Shown here: positions 34,866-48,873 of the stretch, piece by piece
Position numbering within the stretch: position 1 is the first letter of the stretch
How the letters are laid out: each line of letters opens with the position of its first letter
Assembly (NCBI GenBank): GCA_033439795.1
Contig: JAUTDP010000003.1
Coordinates: 3,410,001 to 3,474,000, forward strand
Source: Sordaria brevicollis
Taxonomy: Eukaryota > Ascomycota > Sordariomycetes > Sordariales > Sordariaceae
DNA length: 64,000 nt
Direction of reading: 5' to 3'
The notes under the pieces: generated by a model
Told to the model about the DNA's origin: nothing
Database searches by the model: none
What the model saw: the letters and a program-made list of their open reading frames with translations, nothing else
Position numbers and translations under genes: made by a program

Positions 34866-35524
34866 TCAGATGCCCATCCCGGTAACTAGCGGAAAAGAGC
34901 TGACAGTACATAATGACCTGTCGGGCTGGTAAAAGAACATCTGGCAAGGCTGAAAGGTGATGGATGGTCAGGAACATTGTAAACGCATCTCATTTGATAA
35001 ATTGGTTCGTTGAGTTCTTTCGGTGGGTGCATCTGGAACTGAAGAGTTGTCGTTGAGATAAAGGAGGGGGAGCGGAATGGAACAGATGATCTGATAAGAT
35101 GATAAGCTGATAAGATAAGCTACATGCCCTGGGCGAAGTTGTGTGTGATGATGCTATTCACACTGTTCGTGCTGCACGCTTCAGATGGCCAACTGCACGC
35201 TGACGTCGGATCGTGGTTGGACTTCTAACTTCAACCGAACATCATCCCCGTATCATTTTCAACCTTGTGACCACTTTCTACGAACGCCAAAAACCGAGCG
35301 CCTCGATATCATGGCCGCACTTCAGTCAAACTGTCAACAGCAATCTCGGGGTCAAAGACGAGATACGACCCTATCTCGGCAGAGTTCTTCAAGGCTTCTT
35401 CAGACGCTCTAATTCTATTTGGTATCATACTCCCAACTCAGCTCCTGGAACCTTTCCCTACCTCGCCCCATCATTACTTTACACATCACCCCTCCTGTCC
35501 CTCTTTTCCCTATGCGCTACACTT
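34866..35524. other. Intergenic between HET3 and the methyltransferase
   Basis: Promoter of HET3 and 3' flank of the methyltransferase gene. A short gataag-rich run (three to four copies of gataag-type motifs at about 35090-35125) resembles GATA-factor sites. No gene seen. Confidence 0.4.
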
Positions 35525-36807
35525 CTACTCTGGCTTCTGAGCATACACCACCTTCCAGTTGAAGTACCCATGGATCTTCATATCCTTCAGCTCCCTGCGC
35601 ATGTGAGCCGCATAGACAGCAACCTCCTCCTTGCTCCAGCCCATCACGTTGCTGTACATGAACTGGACGAGACCCTCAACGTCCGTCGTCATGGTGGCAT
35701 ACGTGTAGAGACCAATCTCCTTTTGCTTGGGGTCCTTGGGCCAAGGAGAGATGGGCAGCTATGATATAATGTCAGTCTTTGTTTTCTCCTTTTCATCCCA
35801 TCGCTCCGATTCTTGGTTGAAGGACAACTCACCTTAATATCCTTAATCTGCACATTCACAAACCCGGCCTCCTTCATACCATTCTCCATCGTCCCGTTGT
35901 CAGCCGTGCACGTATCAATACCCACCCGCTTGCCAGCCTCCCTAAACACCTTGCCATACTGGTCCATCGCCGAGCCCTCAAGCACAGTCCCGTCGTCAGA
36001 CAAAACCAGGGGAGAAACGTCGTAATGCTCGATCCAACCGCCCGGCTTGCAGCACCGGTACGCCTCCTTATAGATATCCGTCCAGTTCCCGCAGCAGCCG
36101 TTCAAAAACATGATGTGCACGAAATCAAAAAAGTCCTCCTTGAAGGTCCACTCCTTGGTAGCATCATCGATCTCGAACCGCAGGTTGGGGGGGACCCAGC
36201 TCGGCTGGATGGGCGAGATATCCGTGCCGATGACGTTGCAGTTCGGGTACCGATCGGCAAAGTCGATCGCCCAGAGTCCCGAGCCGGTGCCGATATCGAC
36301 GGCGTTCTCGATATCGTCCTTAAGGGGGGCCAAGTGCAACCCACCGCGGGCCAGGTCAAGGGCATGGTAGAGGACTTCAAGGGCCTCCATGTGCTTGGGG
36401 TCGTTGGGAGCCCAGTACTCGTTGTTGGCCACCGAGTCGCTGTGGTAGGTGCGGCCGTTGAGGGTGCGGTAGTTGAGAATGCTGGACGAGATGGACGCCG
36501 TCGAGCTCTCAACGTCGCTGCCTAGGGTGGAATCCGAATCATTGTCCTCCCTTGGGAGACCTTGCTGAGTCCAGTGGGTTCCGGGCAGAGCACTGTTGGA
36601 CGGATCCGAGGCAACGGCGGCAGCGGCGGTGGCTGATGCTGGAGATTGAGGGCTTTGAGGAGACGCAGGAGCAGGAGCAGGAGCAGGTGTTGGCGACTTG
36701 GCTTCTACCGCCTTTTGCGGAGACGTGGGTTCCGGGGTCTTGGCCTTCTGTTGCTGCTGGGGAGACTGAGGCTCCGGAGACTGGGCCTTTTTCACTGGGG
36801 AACTCAT
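35525..36807 (-). CDS. LaeA-like SAM-dependent methyltransferase
   Basis: Exons 36807-35833 and 35758-35525 (phase-0 intron 35832-35759, GTGAGT...CATAG), 402 aa. Start at MSSPVKKAQ; an upstream in-frame ATG (36894) precedes leader-like sequence. Residues 1-75 are Ser/Pro/Gln/Ala-rich and probably disordered. The methyltransferase core follows: NGRTYH (117-122), EALEVLYH (141-148), AVDIGTGSGLWAIDFADRYP (169-188, SAM motif I), VIGTDISPIQPSWVPPN (192-208), FEIDDATKEW (211-220), CCKPGGWIEHYD (252-263). These are the hallmarks of the LaeA/UMTA family, nuclear or cytosolic regulators of secondary metabolism and development. Family substrates are mostly unknown. No biosynthetic cluster is visible around it. 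Intact. Confidence 0.92.
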
Positions 36808-37294
36808 GGCTGGAGGTTGTGGTGGTCTAAGGTCTTTTGAGGTTTCAGGGATTAGGGGGGTCAACGAAAAACAAAGTTGAAGAGAAACAGACAAGACAAG
36901 AGAGCTGGGAAAGGATCAAGGAACCAACTCCTTTTTTACACGCAACGGGTCTGGCATCCTTTTTGCGTCCTTTTGAACCCAAATCTCTGCCCACAGAGTC
37001 AAGAGGATGCTATAACCCCACTGACAGGGGGGCTCTACGAGTGCCCTAAGCCCGTATAGGAAGCGCATATCGCTACACCGACTTGACTGATCACTTCGGC
37101 GATCTTCAAATGCACTATCGGCAATAACCAACGGTCCGGCCGGGCATCGGTGGGCGTGGGCCGTGGGCCACGCGTGCGTTCGTCCATCGAATGGGTAACA
37201 ACCTTGCACCGTTGATGTTCGAACTACAGGTTGCTCAACACGTGGTAGGCTCACTCTTCATTGCCCCTGAACCCTGAATTGACCTGTTACAGTA
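36808..37294. other. Methyltransferase promoter up to the transposon insertion
   Basis: No supported gene. Sequence becomes AT-rich right after 37295, where the TIR element begins. Confidence 0.4.
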
Positions 37295-38479
37295 ATCTCC
37301 CCTGCAGTTGCAAGTAGGGCTGGCAAGCGGAATTTCTAACAAAAGGGGGGGACTTACAAAAGGGGGTTCCCTATATTCGAATAGCTAAAAACACATACAT
37401 TTCTACCCTTTTTTACATCCCAACATCCCATCGATTGTCATCTGCGTTTTGCGGTTATTTCTCCAACCCTTTATAATCTATTTCATCTTCCTCAATTACT
37501 AGATCTCTTTAAATTTGAGATAGTCTTTCTCGAGCGCCCAATTTAAGATATCCCTTATATACTTTACTACTTCTTTGTTTAAAATTGTGACTAGTATTTG
37601 GATATCGCGGTCATCCTCCTTTTATTCTATAATTTTACTTTTGCCATTCTCTATTTACTAATTAGTAATAACCGTATTAAATACTTCTTTAATTATTTTT
37701 AGCTCGTAAGGTATTTCGTTTTCGTCTTCCGGGTTAAAGAAATTTAATAACGTTATACAATTTTATATAAGGACGAAATTATTAATGCGTTCGATAAGGG
37801 TATTTATATTTGCTAATACGTTTTTAATAACCCTAATTATTTTTAAATTATTAATAATTATTATAAATTTATTCTAATAATTAATAACGATTTCCCGTTT
37901 AATTTCTAAGAACTATATTTATAAGGTCTACTTTAAAGTAAGTTTAAAATTTATTTAGGATACGTACTCTTTAGCGGTAGAGGTTTTAATAAATTAATTA
38001 TATATTTAATTTAGGAAGTAATAACGGTAATAAAATTTAAAAGTATTAATTATACTTTGGTTTATTGGTTAATATATCGAAGTAATATTAGCGAATAGGA
38101 ATTTAATAATAATATTCGAAGGAGGTAGTATAAATTTAATACTAAATTCGTAAATAAATAAGTTATTAAGAAGTAAAAATATATATTGCCCGGGTTTTTT
38201 ACGGGAATAATATATATAAAAGGAACGGAGCTATTCTTTTATAATTTTATTAATTATTTATACGTTATCGTTAGCCTACTAAATAATTCGAATAATAATA
38301 AAATTAAACCCGCGTAATACGTAAAATTATTTAAAGTAACCGATAACCTAAATATCGAACTATTTATTACTTATATTATTAATTATAAAAATTAACGATA
38401 TATATAATTTATCTTTCTTTACGCCCGAATAAATTTGAAAAATAAATTAATAAAAGGTTATACGCCGTTAAAATAAACC

Positions 38480-38701
38480 TATTATAGGGCTACCGCCCGG
38501 GTATGGAGCTCTAGTCACAGCGACTAGAGCGTAGCTATACGCCCCGCTTCGACGCCCCAGCGTAGCGGTGCGTACTCTGCCCTCCCGCCTCAAAACCTCG
38601 CCGCTAGTAGGTCCGCTTCACAATTAGAATTTTCCTCCTTTATAGAATTTTAATATAATTATAATAATTAGTACGTATATTAATTATATTTCCCTATTAT
38701 A
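38480..38701 (+). repeat. 5' LTR of element 1
   Basis: 222 bp. Its central part (ctatacgccccgcttcgac) is little mutated, while the last 80 bp are AT-converted relative to the partner LTR at 54610-54831. Confidence 0.92.
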
Positions 38702-41700
38702 TTAAATTCTATTAATAATAGACCCAATAGAATAAAATTACCCCGAAGTAGCGTTAAATGTAGAAGGGTTACCGATTAATTTCGTTATAGCCGCTACCGT
38801 AGGAGAATATTAATAATATTAGCAATTTTAATAATAATAATAAATTATTTAATAGGCTATTTATTAAACCGTTTAATAGGCCGCTTAATAAATTGCCTAA
38901 TAAGCTACGTAGTAAATTACTCCTCCCTAATTATCCTCCGAAAAAACCGCCGCCGTATTCGCCGCCGTTCTAATTATTAAGACCGAATAAGCCGCTTAAT
39001 AAACCGCTTAGCAATTTAAATAAAACCCCCCACCTTTTACTATTAATAAAACCGCCGCGATTATTTATAACGCCGCCGTTTAAAAAGCCGTTAAGGAATA
39101 ATAAAATAGATTTAAAATTTCTTATAAAGAAAAATACAATTTCGTTCTCGAATTCTTTATTAACGAAGAATTTGCTTAAATAATTAAAGGCGTTATCCTT
39201 TCGATAGCGGGCCTAATTCCCTCCTTAACGATTAATATTAACTTAAATATATTAATTATTATTAAAGAAGGCGTTCCTTATATAAAGGGAAAATATAAGT
39301 ATTTTAAATAATTAATTTAAAATAATACTCCTACGAATTTTAATTTATAAATAAATAACCTTTATTTTATATACGAAAAAAAGCGTAACGTTAAAGCTTA
39401 AAATATTAATAAATTAAATTAAATAATACTTTTAAAAATTATACTTACTAATAAAAAATTTAAAATTTAAACCTTTTAGCGTTGCGGAAGATTTAATAAC
39501 GAATATAATTTTAAAAAATTCTTTATTTATTTAAAGGGAATATTTAATAACGATAATAAAAAGAAGTAAATTCTTATACGTTTTAAAATAGTTAAATAAC
39601 GAAAGAATTAATCCTTCTTCGATTAATTCCCTATTTTCGAAAAAAACCTTATTAAAGTTAATAGCTTTTTATAAGAAAACGATTCCCGTTTTATTTAATT
39701 AAATACCTTTATTTTTATTATTCTATACGAATAAATAATTAGTGTTTAAATGCTTATAAATTACGAAAAGTTCGTTAACCGATTTAAAAAAATCGTATAG
39801 AAATTTAAAAATATTAAAAACTTCCCCGGCTATTATAATTATAACGCCCTTAATAATTATAAATATTCTAATAACGGTCGTTTTCGCTAATTTTAATACC
39901 GTAAAACCCCCGCTACTATAAAATATATTAAGGATACCGATAAAAATATTTATATAACTATAAATTATATTAAAATTAATTTTAATAACCCCGGCGAAAA
40001 GCGTACTAAATAAGTCTTTATCGATAAAAAGGATAAATATTATACGTAAGGCTTCTATTTATATTATAACGTTAGCGGTTATATAATTTAAAAATATAAA
40101 TACTATTTTATTTAACGTTTTAATTCGGTCGGTATTATTTTTACTAAAATTACGAAATAGGTTATCCTTTTTATATTAAATAATAATAATAACGATTATT
40201 TTTCTACGGATAAATCGGGAAAAGAGTAATTCCTTTATAAAATTGCGTAAAGGAGCGCTTTAAAATATTAAGTAAGGAAGCGGGAATCGCAAAATTCCCG
40301 GGACCTATAGAAATAAACGTTATTAAAATATTAATAATTATTAATAATAAAAACCGTTTCTATACTTTTATTAACGAAGGTTATTAATATTATATTGTAA
40401 TTAATAAAAAAGTAATTGAAAAGTTAAAGATTCTTATTATCCTTATATTTAAAAGGGTAATAAAAAGTGCGTTTATAAAAATAGAAGGTATAGTAATTAA
40501 AAGGATTATATATTTTCGTACCGATATTTATAGTTATAAATCGGTAATTTACGCCTACGTAATCCCTAAATTAAAATTCTTAATTATTTTAGGAAAGTTT
40601 TAATTAATAGTTATAAAAGCGTATTTAATTCTGTATAAATATAAATTTTAATATAAGGCTACCGGTTATTAAATCTTTTATTTAAATTACTCCTTAATAA
40701 TTACCTCCCTTATAAAAGTAGAAATTAAGGAGTTTATATATTATTTAATAATAATATTTATAATTATTATTAATTATATTAAAAAAAAATAAGGCCGTAC
40801 TGCGGTAAAATCTATTATATTTGCAATAAATTTATAAAATATTAAAAAAATTCTTATTCCTAAAATCGATTTTACTAATAAGGAATTAAAGGAGTATATC
40901 CTTCCCGAATTTTACGACCTTTTCTATATTTAGAAATAGTCCGAAATAAATAAAATAAACCCTTATTATTTAAATATAAATTATAAAATCGAATTCTAAT
41001 AGGATAAATAAAGTAACGAACTCCCCTTCCTTTATAATCCGCTATATAATATATTTAAAGACAAATTATTAATTTTAAAGAAGATTTTAAAGGACTTCTT
41101 CGATAAGGGTTTTATTTACGTTAATAATTTTACTACTATTATATTAGTATTTTTCGTTAAAAAGCTAAATAATAATTTACGTTTTTATTACGATTACTGC
41201 GCCCTTAATATTATTACCCTCGCCGATTATTACCTTCTCCCTTTTATTAAAGAAATTTTTTATATTATTATTAAATCGAAATAATTTATTAAAATAAATA
41301 TAGTACAAGCCTTCTACAAAATCCGTATAGTAGAAAGGGAGGAGGGTAAAATAACCTTTTATTATTAATACGAATTATTCGAATGGATAATTATACCGTT
41401 TAAATTAATAAAAATATTAATAATATTTTAATAATATATAAATATAATATTAAATAATTATTTAAATAATTTCTACTCCACTTATATAAACGACGTATTA
41501 GTCTTCTTAAATAATACGAGGAAAGAATATATATAGAAGGTTAAATTAATAATCGAATAAATAATTAACGTTAATTTTTATTTAAATCCTAAGAAGTACG
41601 AATTTATTATATAAGAGGTTAAATATTTAAATTTTATTATAATTGCGGGAGTTAATATTAAGGCCGACCCGGAGAAAATTAAAATTATTATCGAATAAGA

Positions 41701-44542
41701 AGCCCTTACGTCTTAAAAGGGAATAAAGAATTTTTTAAATTTTACGAATTATTATTAAATATTTATTAAAAACTTCTTTATAATTTTTAAACTATTAATA
41801 GCTTTAATAAATAAAGGTATTACCTTCGAATAAATTAAATAATATAATAACGCCTTTATAAAATTAAAATAATATTTTATAAAAGCCCCTATCTTTATTC
41901 AATAGGACCCCGAATTACCTACCTTTTTAGAAATTAATTATAATAATTATAATTTGGGTAGTATCCTTTTTTAAAAGTCCGCGGAAAGTAAAAAGATTAT
42001 AGTAAATTTTTATTCCTAAAAATTTACCCCTATAGAACGTAATTACCCTATTTATAATAAAGAAATATTTTCTATTATCCGTTATTTAAAAGAATAATCT
42101 ATAAAATTATATAATTACGAAAAATTTATAATAATAATAGATTATTATAATTTCGAATATTTTATAGAGCGTCGGTACCTTTTAAAGCGGTAAATTCGTT
42201 AAATTAAATTCTTCTCCCAATTTAACTTTTAAATTATTTACTATTTTAGCGTTCTTACTATAATACCGGACGCTTTATCTTATAAAGATTAAAACCGATT
42301 TAATAAGGCCGATATTAAAGTTTAAAATATATAATTAATCCCGGAATCCGCTTTAGAGAATTATATTCGTATAGCGTTTATTATCCTTTTTACGGGGGAG
42401 GGCGTAAAGGTATTAAAAATCCGGATTTATAATAATTTTTCGACCGAATTATTTAAAATAACGAAGTTTATTAAATAGTCCGCTAAATTATTATTAATAA
42501 AAATAAAGCCTTCCCTATATTAATATAAAGGTTAAAGGTATAATTAAGTAAATATAAAATTAATAATATAGGTAAGTTTTATTATAGAAACCGTATTTAA
42601 ATCCTTAGAGCTCCCGTTTTTTTAAAAGTAATAACTCTTTACCTATCTTTAAAAGATTTTAAAAAGAATATATTGTATACCCGTTTTATTTAAGAAATTT
42701 ACGATTTTACCGCCTTTGGTTATTTAAAAAGAGAAAATATTATTTATATTATTAATAAAGATTTTTATTAGCTGTTAATAAGTATTTATATCCGCCGTTT
42801 TATTGTTAATTATAATATTTATAGCCGGGTTAAATATTAAAGAAATTAAAAAAAAGGGTTATTAAAGCCGTTCCCTATCCTAGAGTAATTTTTTAGAAAA
42901 ATTTAAATGGATTTTATTACGGATTTTCCCCCCGTTAACGACTATATTAATTTATTAATTATTAAGGATTAATTTAATAAATTGGTAATTTTAGAGCCCT
43001 TCCCCTTTATAGAGGCGGAAATTATTATAAAAGCCTTCCTCCGTTATTTCGTCCGTTATTATAATTAATTTAATTCTATTATAAACGATCGTAATATTAA
43101 TTAGATTAGCCGCTTTTAAAAACGTTTATATAATTTATTAAATATTAATTAATTATTAAATATTACCTTTTACTTTTAAATTAATAATAGTTTAAAAAGA
43201 ATAAATTAGGAGGTATAAATATTCCTTCGCATTTTCGTTAATAATATTTAAAACAATTAGGACCGTTAATATTCTACTATATAATTAGCGATTAATAATA
43301 AAATTAATATAATTATTAATATATTTCCCTTTTATATTATTTATAATTATTATCTGTAATTTCTAATTTCTATACTCTCCCCTCCCGCCGAAGTAAATTC
43401 TAAAAATCTTTAAAAGAGAATATAGAATTTCGTAAACCGGTTATAATACATTATAAATTTCTATTAAATTATAATAACGGTATTAATATAAGAATAAAAA
43501 TAGTTCGCTAATAGAAAACGCTTATTTATTAAAATCTTTAAAATTAGAAATAAAGTTTGGTTTAATTTTAAAAATTTTATAACCATTCGCCTAAAGAAAA
43601 AGCTAAATTGGTTATATATTAAATATATAATATTTCGAATATTTAACCCCTTTATTATAAAATTCTCCGACTTTTCGTTATAAATATTCAATAAATTTTA
43701 TATTAATTTTCTACGGCGCGCTAAAGATAACCCCTTATTAAATTAAATAATTACCGATTTATAATTGCCCGCTATTATAATTAATAATAAAAAGGAATAT
43801 TTAATAAACGAAATCCTCTATATTAAAATTTAAAATTCAAACCGTATATTATTAATTAATTAATAAGGGTAAATTAATTAAATATAAGAGCTTTTAAAAG
43901 AATTAGTTAATATTACCGCCCTAAACGCTTTTAAAAAAAAATACGGCCTAACGACCGAAAACGACGGTCCCGCCGATTATTTTATTATATAATATAAGAA
44001 GAAAAAAAAAAGATTAATATAATTAAAGAATATTAAAATATCGACTTTAATTTTTAATTTTTCTACTCTTTATAGCGGGGCTTCTTCCTACGGCGTATAA
44101 ACGCCTCCTTTAATATTTAAACCTCTTCCTTTAATTTATTAAACCGGGTAATTAGCGATTTTATAATATTAGTAAATATTATTTCGTTCATAAAGGCGGT
44201 AGGAATAGAAGGAGCGGCGGTAGTAGTAAAAATAGTAAATTTCAACCGGGATATAACCCGGGGAATATTAATAGTAATAATATTATTATATTATTCCTTA
44301 GAAAGAATAATAATTAATAATATTTTTTTATTTTTCTTAGAGCGTTCTCCTCTATAAAATAATTAATTTAATAATAGTTTAATCCTTTAATAATTTAATT
44401 ATATTGCGTATAATACCGATTGTACGACGAATATACCCGAAAATTTTATAATTTTACTTCTTAAGTAGCGCCGTTTTTTAAACTTTTATTAAAGCGAAAA
44501 TAAAACTATTAATACGGTTATACCTCTTACTATTATTATAAT

Positions 44543-44795
44543 TATTACGAGCGACGTGGTTACGAGAGACAAGCTTAATACGTTGAATCTAGGTCTATTG
44601 TAGAATTATAAAATGAAGAAAAAAAGAAGAAACGAATAAAGGATACGCTCCGCGCTAGGGTTTTATACCTGGGCGCGGACGACCTACGAAGGTAGTACGC
44701 AATTACGTATACTAGTGCGATTAACCTTTATTAAGTAACCGCCCGAACGATAACCGGTCCGCTAAATAGGGACCTTATCCGCTAGCGCTATAATA
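44543..44795 (-). repeat. 3' LTR of element 2
   Basis: 253 bp, uniformly RIP-mutated. The differences from 53749-54001 that I compared are C-to-T or G-to-A. Confidence 0.9.
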
Positions 44796-46659
44796 TTACC
44801 CCCCCCTCCGAAAAAAATTCGCTCTAAATCTTCGAAATATTAGAATTATTATTATATATAAAATAAATCCTTTATTTTTTAACGTTTACTATCCTCTTTA
44901 ACTGCTTTATACCCTTCCTTAAAGGAATGTTATTATTTAGGTAATTTTTATCGAATTCCTCCGCTTCCGCTTTTTATAATTATTCTTTTAAATATAATAG
45001 CGGGCCTAAGTATTTTAAATATGCTTCGTAATAAATTCGTAATAATTTAAATAAATTCTTAAAATTCTTAACGTTATAAAATTTCGGGTTTAGATTATAT
45101 CTTTTCTAATTTATTCGGTATTAGAATTTATTAAAATATACCCGAGAAGCTAAAATCTCCTCCACTTCCTATTTAATATTATTATTAATATATTCTCCTA
45201 TTAATTTTTTTAATTTCTAGCCGGGCAATAAATTATTAAAATATTTCTTTAACCGATTCGTATAAAAAACGTCTATTCCCTTCTACCCTTCTAAAACCTC
45301 TAATTTAAACGAATAATTATATTTTTCTTTAATCCTAAAATATTAATTAATTAAAGGAAAATCGAATTTATAACTTAATTAATCGGTAAATTCGTTCCGT
45401 TTAATAATAAATACTTTATTTTTAAGACCGAAATCCGGAACGCGCCGATATTTATTTATTTATTTAATTATTTATTTTTAAACTTTAATAATATACTCCT
45501 TAGCCTTTTCTACGAAACTTCGAATTTATTCTACTATTCCCTATATATTTTTATAATTAAATTTCTCCTTAATCGTTAACCGAACGCCGTTAAAATTTAT
45601 ACGTACTTCTTAATTTAAAGTACCGGGTATAAAGAACCCTTTTAATACTTTATATAATTATATTCCTCTTAAATTATTATATAATATCCTTATTTAAATA
45701 ACGTTTATTATTAAAATTATTTCCGATTAATTATCCTAAAAGTAATTAATAAAAGGACGAAAACGTTAATCGAAATATTTATTCATAATCTCCGCCTATT
45801 TAACGGTCTAATTATAACTTAAGGAAGTTAATTTTTACTAGATATTAAAAATCTTTACTAATTCGTTTATAAAATCTAAAATAAATTAAAAACCCTTATC
45901 CGAAATAATTTCGCTTAATAAGCCGTAAATATAATATAGACCTTTATAATATATACGGGCTATATCCTTAACGATTACTATAATAAAGTAAGGAATAATT
46001 TATAATACTTTACTTAATCGGTCTATTATTATAAATACGTTATCGAATCCCTATTTATTTTTAAATATTAATTTAAAATCTACAATTAGGCTCTATTAAG
46101 TATATTAAACTATTAAAATAGGCTCTAATTTACCGGGTATTTTATTACGGGGAACCTTCGAAATATAATATATTACGTAATTAACGACGAAATAATCGAC
46201 GTTACCGGTTATCCTTAATTACTAATACTATATAGAAATTAAGCGTTTTATTTTATTTTAGCCCGGATAAACGGTAATAATTTTCGTATATAATTTATAA
46301 ATAATTTAAGCTCTTAAAATATTAAATAATATAATAAATTTATCGAAATAGGTAAAAATCTTATTAATAATAAATCGATACCCGTTCTCCCCCTTTCTAA
46401 TTATATTTCGATAAATTTCCAAATCTAAATAAATTTTATTTTCGAATATAAAACGATCTATTAAAAGGTATCCCTCCAAGCGTTCTTCGTAATTACCTTT
46501 TATAACTTCTAGGTTAATTTTTATAAAGGCTCCTAAAGACGAAAAGGATGCGTAAACGGTAATAATATTATTAATTATATTATTAAATTATATTATATAA
46601 CTGTCCTTTAAATTTTTAAAAAGCTAAAAGGTATATTAAACCTCCTATTTAATTTTTTA

Positions 46660-46894
46660 TGTAACGGGTTTGCACGAGTAAGGCACAGGGTGCAGTCGTT
46701 ATAGGTTGAAGATGCTATATTTAATAAGGAAGAAAAGGAAGGAAGAGTTGTACTAGAAGGGTGTAGCTGCGTAGAGGTTTTGATATAGCTTGAGTACTAA
46801 TTAGGTTGTAAAGTATACTTGAGGCCGTTAGGTATCTAGGGGAATCGATTAGGCGGAAAGCCCAATTAATAATTTAGGCGCCAACTCTATAATA
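46660..46894 (-). repeat. LTR of element 3 (left)
   Basis: 235 bp. The first 60 bp are unmutated (keeping CA/TG) and the rest are RIP-converted; the partner LTR shows the opposite polarity. Confidence 0.9.
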
Positions 46895-48638
46895 TTACTC
46901 CCCTACTCCTTAGGGCGTAGCCTAGAGCCTATAAATACGTAGAATTTATATATATAAGAAATAATAAAAAATAGCGCTAGCTTGTATAGTTATACCTATA
47001 TTTAATACCCGTAGATAGGGAAGAATTTAATAATATTTAAATTGAGAACCGAATCCTTCTCTCTCTTTAAGCCCCTAAATAATCGTTGTACGATTATTTA
47101 TTTAATTACCCGAATTAATAATACTTTTATTAAAATAGTACTACTTTTATAGAATTATTCTTTATAGGAGTTGAAATTAAATTAAGGAATATATTTAAAT
47201 AATACCTATCCGGGGGATTCGCTGTATTACGTTAATAATTAATAGCGGAAATGAGGTTCTATTACGTATTATTATTTAGTACTCCGTTACGCTCTACTTC
47301 TTTTATTAATAGGAATTTATATTATTACTATATTCGTAATTACGGTAAAATTATAAAAGCGGGCTCTATACGTTAGGCCTTTATACGTTTTTCGCTAGAA
47401 ATAAGTTTAATAATCCTTATATTTATAAAATATAATATTTTTTACCCTCTAACGGTTATATATCGTAGGAAATATTAATTTTTAATTAATTACGCGTAAT
47501 AAAATAAGGCGGAGAGGTCTTATAACCCTTTAGAGGATTTATAACCTTTTTACTATAGCGGTTAGCGCTTAAATAAGAAATTGCTTTATTAATTGCCAAT
47601 ATCCCTCCTTTTAAATATTAATTAATTTTCCTATTATTATAATATTTTTAGGGCTATTATATTTAATTTAAATATTCCTCCTCTTATAGGTCGTTATTAT
47701 TATAATTATTTAGGCCCTTAACCGGATTATATACTTTTACGTTATTTATCCCTATTTTTAAATACTCTTTCGTAAAGTGGTTTACTTTATTATAATATAA
47801 ATATTTACTTTCTTTCTTTTATTTATTCTTCTATTTTTATAACGGCCTAATAGTTATAATTACGTTAATAAAAGTATTTATAGGATTACTACTATTATTA
47901 ATTTAATATTTTAACGAAGAATATATTATCGAAATAAAAAAAGTATTACCGTTAAATTTATATAAGTAGGAGAATAATATTGAATATTACTTTAATACGT
48001 CTATTCGTTCGGAAAATTATTATTACTAATTATAATTAAGGGAAGTTATTATTTAATTAACTTTAGCGGTATTTAGTTAGGAATTTACGCGAGCGCGGTA
48101 AAATACTTCTTCGAATTTTATAAAGAAAGTAATAATAAATTCTTTAACGCCGGGTTTTTAACGAAATTAATAGAATTGTTAATTAGCCTTCTTTATTATA
48201 TTCGGGTTACTATACGTTAATTTAAATTTTTTAATAAATTTAGAAAGTAATTTAGGAGACGGAGAGGCGGTAAAAGCGAAGAGGGGCTTTTTAACGGAGG
48301 GGGAAAAATAAATTAGAAGGTAATAAAATTAAGCTTCTAAATTTTTAATAACGTTTCTATTTACGTAAAGTTTAATTTAAGCGTTTAAAATTTAAGTATT
48401 GAATTTATTTTTACTTTTAGAAAATTTTTCGAAGTAAAGAAGGACCGGCTTCGGCGAGGAAGGGGTTTTAAAGGCGGCGATCTCAGCGATAATTTACTCA
48501 ATGGAGGAGGTAAATTATTATTAGCGTTCTTAAAAGTTATTCGATTAAGCGATTCGAAGAATTAGCTATTAAAATATTATAGAGGAGGGTACGACTTTTC
48601 TAACTTATTAGAGGATTAATAAAGAGGGTTAAATATAA

Positions 48639-48873
48639 TATAATAGGTCTATACGAATAAAGTATAAAATATAGTTATTATAGGTTGAAGATACTATATT
48701 TAATAAGGAAGAAAAGGAAGGAAGAGTTGTACCAGAAGGGTGCAGTTGCGTAGAGGTTTTGATGTAGCCTAAGCACTAACCAGGTCGCAGGGTATACCTA
48801 AGGCCGCTAGGCATCTAGGGGAATCGATTGGGCGGAAAGCCCAATTAATAACCTGGGCGCCAGCCCCATAACA
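48639..48873 (-). repeat. LTR of element 3 (right)
   Basis: 235 bp. The first 60 bp are AT-converted, while from about 48740 on the sequence retains GC (aggtcgcagggtatacc...). Confidence 0.9.

Larger units (their letters stand above)
46660..48873 (-). mobile_element. Short gag-only LTR retroelement 3 nested in element 2
   Basis: LTRs 46660-46894 and 48639-48873 are 235 bp each. The left begins TGTAACGGGTTTGCACGAG and the right one has the RIP-converted form of the same sequence. The target duplication TTTTA is at 46655-46659 and 48874-48878. The whole element is only 2214 bp with a 1744-bp interior. On the minus strand a gag-type zinc-knuckle relic lies at about 47780-47830 (YLYYNKVNHFTKEY, where the Tyr positions would be Cys before RIP). 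There is no room for pol. This matches a non-autonomous gag-only (TR-GAG-like) element. It is the youngest insertion of the nest by position. Confidence 0.82.

Noticed and set aside
36025..36525. 166-codon plus-strand frame
   Set aside because: Antisense of the LaeA-like methyltransferase core, which carries clear SAM motifs.
37287..37294. Six-base TTACAG/TTATAG direct repeat as target duplication of the outer element
   Set aside because: Matches only if one RIP change is assumed; the simple TA duplication fits the terminal repeats better.
43464..43691. Open frames in AT-rich DNA (also 51012-51197)
   Set aside because: Chance frames in RIP-degraded retroelements, composed almost only of I, N, K, F, Y.
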